A stretch of 64,000 nucleotides of DNA, taken from the NCBI GenBank assembly GCA_023238725.1, contig CM041550.1, positions 3,235,544-3,299,543 of the forward strand, in the 5' to 3' direction. This document shows positions 48,600-59,479 of the stretch, in pieces. The notes under the pieces were generated by a model, which made no database searches, had not been told where the DNA came from, and saw nothing but the letters and a program-made list of their open reading frames with translations. The DNA comes from Scortum barcoo (taxonomy: Eukaryota; Chordata; Actinopteri; Centrarchiformes; Terapontidae). A program made the position numbers and the translations under genes. How positions within the stretch are numbered: the stretch's first letter is position 1; every line of letters begins with the position of its first letter.

Positions 48600-49200
48600 G
48601 TGGTCATTTTTGAAGACTTTTTTTAAAAAAGAAACTTTAAACAGATCCACCTGAACGAGCTGGTTTGAGATCAGGTCCAGTTTAATGGAGAAAACTCAGC
48701 GTTGCCCGTCATGATAACATCATTATTGACATTCCTGCTAAAACAGGAGAGATAAAATGCCTCGCTGCCCGACATGACACGCAACATTTTGTGGAGGACG
48801 CTCATTTGTTTTTATTATCTCTTTGTAGTCCACATGGGGCGGGGGGTGTCTAATCCCTGTCAGTGTAGTGAACTGAATATATTTTAATTCTGGATTGACG
48901 TTTGCTGCTCATGCTCTGACAGCGACTGCTCGATGAATCGGTTCGATCTGAAACACCCAGAGTCACTGAAAACCTCAGTGCTGGTTATCTCATTATCTTT
49001 ACAACGCTCTGATTGCTGTGTGTGATACCTCGTAATGTGTCTCATCTAAAAATGATCATGTGATTATTACGCAAGCTCTTCAGAAATCATTAAAACAGCT
49101 GATAAGAGAAACAGAATCCACAAAATAACCGCGAAGAGACGACATGTGCTTCCAACCAGAACAACTTCATGAGTCGCCACCTTTGTGAAGCTTCCTGTGT
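48600..49200. other. Intron sequence, nothing recognised
   Basis: No gene or clear repeat. Confidence 0.5.
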
Positions 49201-49204
49201 CGTA

Positions 49205-49290
49205 CCTTTGTCTTTGTGTCACCTCTTTGGTCTTTGCACTTAAAATGATGTAAGCTTGTGATGAATTGTTCCTCTGTGAGGCATTTCGGA
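49205..49290 (-). repeat. 85-bp dispersed repeat, copy A
   Basis: CTTTGTCTTTGTGTCACCTC through GATGAATTGTTCCTCTGTGA to CATTTCGGA. The same text, with few changes, is at 53650-53734 next to the L1 remnant. On the minus strand copy A is followed by GGTACGAC; family unknown. Confidence 0.85.
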
Positions 49291-49299
49291 CAAGCGTGT

Positions 49300-49955
49300 C
49301 CAAACTGTGTTCAGCATGTTTCAGCGTCCTCTGGAAAGACTTCACGTGTCTGTTTCTGTATTTACAGGCTTTTACATAGGATATTTGTGCATTTTACAAA
49401 TTCTGCACATCTGTTGTTAAGTTAGGTCCGTTGTTATGACCACCAATTAGTCCGACACTCAAAAAATTTGGACCGAAAACCAATCTGTACAATATGCTGT
49501 AATGTTATGCTGAAAATTAACACTGATCCAAAAATACACATTTATACCACTCACTGCTCCAGACAATCACCCATGTGTGTCCATAAAGAAAACATGAATG
49601 GATTATAAATAGCTCATAATATCACAGCTGCAGTACGCCATGTAAACTCACAACCCAAAGACAAACAAGCGATTCATGTTTCCCTCATTTTTATTCTGTA
49701 GATGTGAATGTTTTAGTGTAACAGGGTTACTGATGCTAAATGATTTAACTGAGTGATAACACCCGCTGGCTCACAAAGACGTGCAGATAAACTTCGCGCT
49801 GACTCTCTCGTGTGACCGGCGAGGCACTTTGGTAAACAGCTGCAGTTTGTAGACAACAGACCTGCACACAGTTAGCACAAAAGGTGTTAAAGCAGACCAC
49901 TGAGGTTACGAGAGGGAGGGATTCAAACGAGCAAAATGGCCTCTGACACGTCATC
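49300..49955. other. Intron sequence, nothing recognised
   Basis: No gene or clear repeat. Confidence 0.5.
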
Positions 49956-49958
49956 CAG

Positions 49959-49960
<2 letters not shown>

Positions 49961-49994
<34 letters not shown>
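49961..49994. repeat. (GT)17 microsatellite
   Basis: Pure GT run. Confidence 0.97.
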
Positions 49995-49995
<1 letters not shown>

Positions 49996-49999
49996 GCCT

Positions 50000-51795
50000 C
50001 CTAGGCTGCTGTGCCAAACAAACAAACACCCGACATGCAGTCTCCAGAGTTTTCTCCGATCTATCCACCCTTAAGTTAACACCACGCACTGCTGAGCTGA
50101 CACACGTTGCAAACTGCATCTGCCTGAACGACTCTCTCTTTTTCTGTCTTTTCAGTATTTCCCCTCACATTTCGCCCTCTGCACTGCACTTTCTACTACC
50201 TACACGCTGAACCACATCAAACGACACCCCTTTATCTGTGGAGATGCTCCATCCTCCTTCCTTCCTGCCCGCAGAACTGTCGCCTCCTTCCTTGTTTACC
50301 ACATGTTTGGAGAGAAAACTGAAAAAAGGCTCGCGGGTGACCGAAAGACAGCTGTGCAACTGAGCAACATGTTTCTGTGGGTGTCTGCAGGGTGAGAGGT
50401 TGGTAGAGAGGGGGGTTTAAACAGGAAGCAGACTGAAACAGCCCCTCTCTCCATCCTTGCCACCGTCACCCCACAGCAGCCACTTTAAACCCGTTTGTGT
50501 TTTCAATTATTCACATCTGAAATCCTCTTTATGCTCGGCTGTTTTAATTCCTGCTCTGGAAACCTTGCCGCCTCCAGAGTGAAGGTCACTCTTTAAATCC
50601 CACATCAGTCGTTAATGACAGACATGAACACACTCTCATATGTATTAAGTACGTAAATTTACTTTTTTTTTTTGTTTTCTTGAACATCATCCGTATCAAA
50701 TGCATCTTGAGCACCACTGAGTTCCTTTGAATAACAAAAGAAGCAATAACTGTACATCTGAGAATCGCTTTGACGTCAGTTCTGACTGAAAGACGGGATG
50801 ACTTTGATTATAGCTAAACTTTGAGAGAGAAGAAAGCAGAAGCACCAATTGTTCACGTGTCTCTGTGACATTTAACTTTCAAAGCAAACTGGCATCATGA
50901 GCTCGGAAGCTTTAAAACAAGAGAGCCAGATGCTCTAAACACCACAATGCTGTCTTTGTCCTCAAACAGAAATTTAGTAGATTTATATGACATCACTATT
51001 TCTGTGTGCAGGTTGCAGAAATCTGCCCAAATGTTGAGCACATTTCTTTTTCCACACTCACATGAAGTGCAGCCAGAATCAATAAATAAGATATCACGAT
51101 CCTGATAAGATTTCTCACAGCGCTCGGGTTGGTTTTCAACATGAAAGCCAGGTGATAAATGTAATCAGTTAATCACACCAAACAAACGTTTCACACGCTG
51201 AGCTCTTTTTCTGTGCAGGTGCAAAGACAGCGGACACTCAGATGCTTACGTAACATCATTTTCCATCAGCCGAACGCCGCTGGTTCTGCACTCTGACTTT
51301 AAATGGACCTGAACTGGAGGGCTGAAGAAGAGGGCCAAAGATGCGGTAAAAGCATTTTCAAAAAGTTTTCTGCAGGAGCATCTCATACATGAAACAAACA
51401 CCTGTGTTGTTTTAAAACCCAGCACATCCTGATTGTGCTATCAAAAAAGACGATATGTTAGACAGTGACAGACATCATGAAATTATAAAGTTATACTCTC
51501 CGTGTCTGCTGGCATAAAGTTATTCACATGTACATGCAAACATCCAATGCACAATGTAACATATGATATCATTGCACATATAAGCTAATTTCAGTCGAGC
51601 CCTGTTCAGTTTTATATATAAATAGTTTGTCGTAATAATTCATGGCTGATTGAAGTCTACTCAGATTGATTACAGTTTCATTTTGTGTCACAGACTCACA
51701 AATTTACATCATTAACACTTTAAGGTAGTTTTTTTGAGTGGCGCGAAGGCAGTGTATCCATTAGCATAAATGTTGTTTTAATTATGAGGGAAAGT
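50000..51795. other. Intron sequence, nothing recognised
   Basis: AT-rich with no gene or assignable repeat. Confidence 0.5.
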
Positions 51796-51800
51796 GGATT

Positions 51801-53649
51801 ATTATTTTTTTTTTTATTATTCAAGATCTTTTTATTGAAGTTTTCTTAATATAACAAATGTGTAGCGCTGCATAGTCATTACAGAGACATGAGATGAGTA
51901 TGGGTATATATCAATCACAGCATGCACAAATGAGATGTACAAGAATACAAAAATAAAAGAATGGAAATAAAAATTAAAAAAATAAGATCGAACAGTATAC
52001 AAAGTAATCCCTCCCCTGTCACTGCCAGATTACTAGTCATAGCATAAGATCACCATTATGCCAAAAGCTAGGAGTGAGTAAGAAGTGTGCAGCATAGCTG
52101 AGCTGTACTCAAGGGCCAAGCCTTTACAGGGTCTCGAATGCTTTTAGGAAGGGACCCCACACCTTCTGGAACTTCTTATTTGATTGCTGAAGCGAGTATC
52201 TAATTTTCTCCAGTTTTAAGCGGGACATGATGTCTTCCAGCCATTGCGCATGAGTGGGAGGGAAAGTATCCTTCCACCTGAGCAGAACTGCTCGTCGAGC
52301 CAGAAGGGAGGCAAAGGATAAAATGCGTTTTTTTGCTATAGTTAACTTTTTCTCCACTACCATGACCCCAAACAGAGCAGTCAATGGGTTTGGTTCTAAT
52401 TTGATGTTTAACACCCAAGAAAGTGTATGAAAAACTTCCCTCCAATATTTGTTAAGGCTTGAGCAGGACCAGTACATATGAATGAGAGAAGCTTCCACAT
52501 GTTTGCATTTGACACAGTACAGACTAATATCCGGTTATATGGAGGACAATTTTGCTTTTGAAATATGAGCCCTGTGTACCACTTTGAACTGAATTAAACA
52601 GTGACGTGCATAGAGGGAGGTTCAATTAACCAATTTGAGTATGGAAACCCAAGTATACTCTGATAAGGAAAAACTCAAGTCCTCCTCTCATGCTGTTTTG
52701 AGCTTATCTGTGGGGGCACTCCTACGATCCAACAGCTTGCCATAAAGAGCTGAAATGAGCCTCTTTTTAAGTGAATCTATAGAAAGGACAGCATCAACAA
52801 TGGTCAAGTCTGCTGCTGTTACAGATCTGGACATCTGAGAAAGAACAAAATGTCTTGTCTGAAGATACCTGAAAAAATCTGACTTAGGGAGACTGAATTT
52901 TCTACTTAACTGCTCAAATGCCAAAGTAGTGTCTATGAATAGATGTTTAAAACATACAATACCTTTCTTTCTTTCCTTTCCATTCTTGAAAGGCAGAATC
53001 TTGACAGGATGGTTTGAAAAGACAGTTTGATGCAATGGAGCTTAGGAGAGAAAAGCTATGAAAACCAAAATACTTCCTTTTTAGAGAATGTTTAACCACT
53101 GGGTTTCTAATTGATTTAAGTGAGGGAAGTGGAGGAAGTGCAAGAATTAACAAATTATCGTTTGACTGTAACTCCATCGCCACCCAGTCAGGACAGTCAA
53201 GCTGGCCATAACAGGAGGACCAAAACGCAAGGCAACGCGAGTTAGCAGCCCAATAATAAAAGTGAAAGTTTGGAAGGGTCAGACCCCCTGTCGCCTTGGT
53301 CTTTTGAAGATGAATCTTGTTCAAACGTGGTCGTTTACCCCGCCATAAGTATGAAGAAATACCAGATATATCCCTGCAAGAGCGAAGTGCTGTGGCAAGC
53401 GGTTCAATAGCCATGTCGAAAATGGTCTGAGGGGGCACCCCTGACGGGTTCCACGATGCAAATTGAAAGGTCTTAACCGTTGGGAGTTAGTACAAATTGA
53501 GGCTGTGGGGTGCAAATCGAGTAGTTTAATCCATGAAGTAAAGTTTGGACCAAAACCAAATTTGTTCAGCACAGCAAATAGACCCATTCGACACGATCGG
53601 ATGCCTTCTCTGCGTCAAGAGAAACAACGCATTCGGGGACATCTTCTAC
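51801..53649 (-). mobile_element. L1/Tx1-type LINE ORF2 remnant, 5'-truncated and internally deleted
   Basis: Read on the minus strand, a reverse-transcriptase start (VVSLDAEKASDRVEW, then GFGPNFTSWI and RGTRQGCPL) is followed by AIEPLATALRSC. At about 53356-53361 it jumps to SSYLWRGKRPRLNK, which in intact L1 lies some 200 residues later. The catalytic FADD-type block is therefore missing. Further on come GGLTLPNFHFYYWA, FEQLSRKFSLPKSDFFRYLQ, a zinc-knuckle-like CVKCKHVEASLIHMYWSC and a stop at 52126-52124. Several frameshifts separate these pieces. A 3' UTR of about 300 bp ends in an A-rich tail (T run on plus, 51808-51819). Non-functional. Confidence 0.9.
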
Positions 53650-53734
53650 TTTTGTCTTTGTGTCACCTCTTTGGCCTTTGCTCTCGAAATGATGTAAGCT
53701 TGTGATGAATTGTTCCTCTGTGATGCATTTCGGA
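53650..53734 (-). repeat. 85-bp dispersed repeat, copy B, abutting the L1 5' end
   Basis: Same sequence as 49205-49290, about 90% identical by eye. The L1 coding text begins directly at its edge on the minus strand. Confidence 0.85.
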
Positions 53735-54187
53735 GCGACATGTGCTTTGTCTCCGTTGCAGTCAAACACATAAACTCCTGACCGGCAGCTGTGCCGAGGC
53801 GGTGTGTGTTCCCGGAGAGACGTGGCACCAGTAGCAGGATGATACTGGGAGACAGAGGGCCCTCAGTGGCCCCTAATTACTCTGAATAAGCACACAGAGA
53901 GAAGCATCACATTGTCACTACTCTTGACCGCTTTCCAGGATTGTAAACGCTGTAAACAAATCATTGTTCGCTTCTCGGCGCAGCAGGAGGGAGACGGAGA
54001 ATTAGAGCGAATGGAACAAAGTGGGAACAATAACAGCAAGAAGGAGAACATCAAAGTGCTGCTGAACCAGAAAGGAAGAGAGGAGAGACGAGGGTTAGAA
54101 AAGACAAAAGAAAACATCGGTTTCAGAGCGACGAGTGCAGATGGCAGAAGGAGAAGGAGGTGCTCGGTCTGAGAAGATAAATATAAA

Positions 54188-54250
54188 CAGGGCTCCCACC
54201 GTGGCCTTCATAGGAAATTCCATGACTTTTCCATGACTTTCCATGACAGA
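54188..54250 (+). mobile_element. hAT-like terminal fragment
   Basis: CAGGGCTCCCACCGTGG resembles a hAT terminal inverted repeat, followed by the repeated TTCCATGACTTTTCCATGAC word common in fish non-autonomous hAT copies (recalled). No matching right end found nearby. Confidence 0.4.
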
Positions 54251-54259
54251 GCAGAGGCA

Positions 54260-55680
54260 CATCTGTTTAATTTTTTAACTTTGATGGTTTGTGATGCTGT
54301 TCCTCAGCTCGTGATGATTTATAGAAAAGAAAACTGAGCTGTTTTACATCACAGCTAAACCTCAGTTCAGACTCAGATATCTCTACATCCACTGGATGAG
54401 CTGAAATTATAGTTTGTACAGAAACTTTTTGATTATTTTTGTTTTCATTTTGCAAACCACTAACATATAACCCATATATCACTCATCCACTGACATGTTT
54501 CAGCATTTGCTTCATGGATCTGCAGCACGTTTTGAACAGATATTCCTAATCAATAAATCTTTATCACTGTGGAGATCAGCATCTTTAAAGTACTAACATG
54601 AAGAGCATAAAACAAATAGACGCTCCCAGTCAGGGTTTGGAGCTGTTGCCATGGCAGTGAGTTCTTGTTTGATGCTGTATTGACTGTTGTTGTCTGTACT
54701 GTAATTATTGTATAAGTGATGTGTCTTTGTTTGACGGAGGGTTGGAGTTATTTAGTGGAAGAACTGAATTAGAGGGGAGACATACTTTAAACTCTTTGGT
54801 GTTTAAGATCATTTTAATGTGAAGTGATACTAATAAAAATACTCAAGTTCGTCACATTCCCATCAGCCTCAAAGAGGAACAGCATTTACGGATGCAGAAA
54901 TGAGTTTTGTCTGACACCACACCTGTCAGGATGACATCAAATAATGATGATTAACAAGCGTCTGCTCACTCTAAACTACAGATTCAGGTTTACAGCCAAG
55001 AGAGTTCATTTGCCTTTGCATTTGCCTGGTGTTTTGGTGTAAAACAATAAACTCAGTAAGCTGAAAACATATAGTGCTGCAAGTCCGAATGGACATAAAT
55101 ATAAAACAATGATGATAAAATCTGAAAAAATATTAGTAATTATTAGGTTTTTAGGTTTTTTAATGAAAGAGTTACACAGTTTTGTGCAGAAACGTGCAAA
55201 AGTTCAGAGTATGAAGGATGTCCAGTGTGCAAGATGGTTATCCAAAAGATGCATGTTGACTGTGGGGGGGTTGTAAGAGTCGGTGTCAGTGGTTGGAGAT
55301 CATAGTACAGTTTAGTTTAATTTAACAGAGCACAGAGTGTCTGTTCTTGGAAAAGTGAACGAGTTCTTCTGGATGCAGCCACGGTTTGTCACTATATTCC
55401 CATCAAGTGACTCATGAGAAGGATTTAGATCGTCTCTGATGATTCACATTGATTCCCTTTTAAACTCTAAAAAATAAAATCTTCAGTGACCACCGGAGAC
55501 CCCGCAGTAATACTAAACACCATCTGCCGGTCGAAACTGTGAGACGTCGAGGCTCAGCTCGCCCCAAAGAGGCGGAGAGAGACGGCGTCCTTCAGCAGCG
55601 AAACAGCGAGCAGTCAGGCAACGCAGGCCTGTCAGAGAGACGTCCAACCATGCCTTCCCCTGAGCCTCATCCTGGAAAAC
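54260..55680. other. Intron sequence, nothing recognised
   Basis: AT-rich; no gene. Confidence 0.5.
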
Positions 55681-55686
55681 CTGCAA

Positions 55687-55720
55687 GTGTGTGTGTGTGT
55701 GTGTGTGTATGTGTGTGTGT
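55687..55720. repeat. (GT)n microsatellite
   Basis: GT run with one AT step. Confidence 0.96.
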
Positions 55721-55729
55721 TTGCATTCA

Positions 55730-56640
55730 CTTGTGTACGGGCTGCACTGTTAATCCCGCTCCACTCTCCCAGGCCTGACTGGCATGCCCACCGCCGCCGA
55801 GCGTTTGCCTTCTGGCCTGTCACACGGTAATGCTGTAAGCTAATTGCTGACGGTTTGCTGGGGAAAATTAATATAACAGCCTGAGCCTAATGTGTTTAAC
55901 TTGATTGAGATTAACGTCCCTTTAACTGACTCTTTGTGCATGATGAAACAGCAGCCGGGGCAGCTCATCTGGGTGGCTGTGGCCTGAATAACAGAGCACG
56001 AATGACAAACAGTCACAGGTTTTTTTATTTAGTTTCGGCGAAATCGGTTAAATTTTATTGAATCAAAGTGGGAGACATGTCTTTCTGCCGTGTTCTCACG
56101 CAGGAGGAAATGACAGTTTGAAGTTACGATAAGCTGGTTCTGTTTTGTTTCAATCCAGCTCGACATCCTTAAGGAGCACCAGAAGGCCTTTTCTCTAGAG
56201 CCGAGCACACATAATTATTTTCTTATTAAACCAGAGAAGAAGTTATTTCTGGCAACGAAGGGTCAAGAGGCGACGGGCTGTTGGAGCCTTTTCAAGGGTT
56301 GGATGGACATGAAACTCACCCGGAATCAATCACCGGAACAAAAGATGAGCAACTGTGCCGTGAAAAAAACAAGACTGAGTCCTCGAGTGTGAGCAAAGCA
56401 GCGTGTGAAAACCACGTATCTCCAAAACTTATACGTAAACATCACTTCAGCAGCAGCCTCAGGGTGAATACTGTTGGTTTGGTTTGACCTTTGCTGCACA
56501 TTGTGCTGCCTCTCCCTCGTTTTCTGTTTTCCCTCCATCAATCAACTGTACAATAAAGACAAAGATGCCTTTTTTTGGTTTTGTGGAAGAGTTTTTTTCA
56601 AACAGTCCGACCTGTTTATTTAGCTTCTGAGGTAGGAGCA
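55730..56640. other. Intron sequence, nothing recognised
   Basis: 55790-56000 is repeat-free (GTAATGCTGTAAGCTAATTG) and might be regulatory; no gene. Confidence 0.4.
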
Positions 56641-56650
56641 TGTTCTCAAA

Positions 56651-56926
56651 ATCACCAACTAGGGCTGCAAATATTCTCATTACTGATTCATCTACAGAGT
56701 ATTTTTATGATTCACTGATAAATCTGTGAAAAGAACAGTTTCTCAGAGCCCAGCTTAAAGTCTTCAATTAGCTTGTTATGTCTAAAATGAACTGATTTGT
56801 AATTAATGACAAAGAAAAACAGCAAACTGTCACATTTGAGAAGCTGAAACCAGAGAAGTTTAGCTTGAAAAATGACTGAAACAATCAAACGACTAATCGA
56901 TTAATCAGCTAATTATTGCAGCTCAA
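56651..56926 (+). mobile_element. MITE-like element with AGGGCTGCAA ... TTGCAGCTC ends
   Basis: Left end AGGGCTGCAAATATTCTC; right end GCTAATTATTGCAGCTC, an inverted match. Inside are AGAGCCCAGCTTAAAGTC, GACAAAGAAAAACAGCAAAC and CACATTTGAGAAGCTGAAAC. About 276 bp, non-coding. Fullest copy in the window of a family with further copies at 8905, 38816, 41950, 58022 and 61015. Confidence 0.65.
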
Positions 56927-57329
56927 CAACTTCGGCCACGTTTAGAGAAATTTTCAAATGCTAAAATATCCATTGAGGTAAAAATACAGATGAGATCGGA
57001 GCTGAACCAAGACAGGAGCACATTTACATTTACACATCTTTGTGTGCATGTTTCATTATTGTCTATGTGTCCGCTACAGGTGAGTTCATCGATTCAACCA
57101 CATCATCACGAAAAGTTGACACTCTTCCACATCCAATCCACCTCAAGAGTGACAAACTGTATATTATAATATTGAGCAAAACCCCAGAAAACTTTCTCTC
57201 TAATTCTAGTGGAGACCTCAAAGTTTCCAAAAATATCAAAGATGTCAGGTTGATTTTTAAAAATGTTTGCACAAAACATCTGGATGATCTAAAAAACACT
57301 GGCTCTTGAGTTTAAATATTTCACACATT

Positions 57330-57425
57330 ATGATGCTGCTGATGCTGATGCTGATGATGATATGATGATGAAGATGATGAAGGTGATGATGATGATGATG
57401 ATAATGATGACGGTGATGGTGATAA
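57330..57425. repeat. (GAT)n-rich trinucleotide tract
   Basis: Imperfect GAT/GCT/GGT triplets for about 95 bp. Confidence 0.95.
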
Positions 57426-57573
57426 GTGAATGATCTTAACCATTACCTACATGTGGTCTCTTGAGCTGGAGATGTAATTACTGCGTCCACGCAACAGTTC
57501 AGTGCTCGTGGACAGAACAAAGACGGCCTTAATTGCCTGCATGTGTGTGTTTTGATGGAGTGAGCTGAACAAA

Positions 57574-57575
<2 letters not shown>

Positions 57576-57617
<42 letters not shown>

Positions 57618-57772
57618 AAGGTAACATGGTATGTGTGGGCGTCTCAGACACACGTGTGTTGTAGAAATGTGAGCCGTGAAGGAGCTAACCTCGCCCTTTC
57701 CCGTCATTTCAACTGGTAACCTCAAAAAAAAATCCCCTTTAGTGAAGAAGTCTGCTGGTTTCGTCTCTAGGG

Positions 57773-57804
<32 letters not shown>
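57576..57804. repeat. Two (GT)n microsatellites
   Basis: Pure GT at 57576-57614 and 57774-57804; the 133-codon minus frame over them is an artefact. Confidence 0.95.
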
Positions 57805-57806
<2 letters not shown>

Positions 57807-58021
57807 TAAAACAGTCATCTTTTGTCTTGCTCTAAAGCTCCAAACCATCTCAGCCCTCGCTCTGCTTCCTCGCTCTCTGCAGGGCTCTGTATTTATTAAA
57901 AGTAAAAGTGAAATTAAAATTCATTTTGCTGACAGATTCATATGCGTGCTGTTGGTGTTACTTTTATTTGTGTACTTATTTGATCAATCAATCAATCATG
58001 TGCAGCACGCGTTTATTTTCA

Positions 58022-58265
58022 TTATCGGTTGATCTGACGACTGTGTTCTCAACCAATCAAGTTACTATTTTGTCTATAAAAAGGCACAAAACAGTGAAAA
58101 TTCTCCATTGTAAGAGTGTAAAATCTTGTCTTTTTTATCTGATAAACAGCTTAAAACCCAAATATATTCACTTAACAATCATATTAATCAATAATAAGCA
58201 GCACATCCTCACATTTCTGGAGCTGGGAACACAGAAAGTTTGGAAGTTTTGCTCAAAAATGACCC
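58022..58265 (+). repeat. AGGGCTGCAA-family repeat copy
   Basis: TTTTGTCTATAAAAAGGCAC, AAACAGTGAAAATTCTCCAT, CAGCACATCCTCACATTTCT and GGAGCTGGGAACACAGAAAG follow the family order. Confidence 0.6.
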
Positions 58266-58269
58266 AACA

Positions 58270-59475
58270 AACTCCAAGTTCAACTAATTTAAACAAAAAG
58301 ATTCAGTGCCAACTCTTCGTCCTTGACAGTTACTGATACGGCGACATGTCTGAAAGGTTTTGGGGTTTGATTTTCCAGCCTTGAGGCTATCACAGCTGAC
58401 TGTGCCTGTCACTGACATCACTCCTCTCATCCACTTCCTCCCTGGCAGCGGTCAAAGGACTCTCTGTTCAGCCGGATCCTCCAGATGGGGCCGACCCGAC
58501 GCCCGTTTACGGCACAACGAGAGGCCATCAGCTCCCCCCGCAACTCAAGATAAATCTAAGGCGAGCAGAGAAGCTCATAACCTTCAACATCCTCCCTCCT
58601 TCTCTAGTTCGTTCGTCTCTAATGTCACAGATACGCCTCCCCATGACCTCGCAGGTGACACACGAACTGAGGCGGACAGGTCAGCGGATATGTCAAAGCG
58701 TTAAAGGTAATGATCCCAAAAACATGATCCTTTCTTCCCCACCACTGATGCATCATGGGGGCTCGGTGACCGGCAACCTGAGCACAGGTGATTGTAGAAA
58801 AGAGTGATGTCACCATGACGTCGCCCGGTCAGTAGGTGAGGGGCCGATGAGATTTACTCAAGTACACGTTTACCTTTATACTCCACGACACTTAAACGAC
58901 AGCAGGAGTGATGAAGGTTTGATCTGAAACATGTGAGGACCTTGTAAATCCGAAACATTCGTGACCTTGTGACCTCTCACGTAAAAGATGTCTGACTTTC
59001 AGATGTAAATAAGAGACGTTTACACCCTCAGAGCTGTTTGTTTGAGGCCCAGAGAGGTTAAATTAGCCCAAATTTCAAAAAAAAAAAAAAAAAAATCACA
59101 ATATTTGCAGGACTTTGTTTTTTCTTCTTTCCAACTTCATAAATCACCTCACGACCCCTCAGATTTATGTGGTTTAATAAGGAAATCAAACTAATCCACC
59201 TTGATCAGCGGATTCATCAGAATTAACAATCTAATGACACCAAATATAATCAGAGCCAACTCACAAGAGACTTTTTTTCCGCCACTCTTTATCATCCTTG
59301 ACCAGCTATAGTTTAAAAGGTCAAAGTGCACCTTGATTTGATGTGTCTGCAGTTTCATATTCAAACAGAATCTTTTTGCCATATTTAACCCTTAAAAGTG
59401 CATCAAAGCTCGCTCTTATGACACAAACTAATCCCAACTCTGTATAGTGTCACACACTAGCCAAAAAGTTTTTGT
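58270..59475. other. Intron 1, promoter-proximal part
   Basis: 58360-58850 is of mixed composition with an unassigned 114-codon plus frame (58360-58704). A poly-A run lies at 59078-59095. No gene. Confidence 0.45.
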
Positions 59476-59479
59476 GTCA

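Noticed and set aside
58360..58704. 114-codon plus frame near the promoter
   Set aside because: No homology, opposite strand to the gene, no start or splice context.
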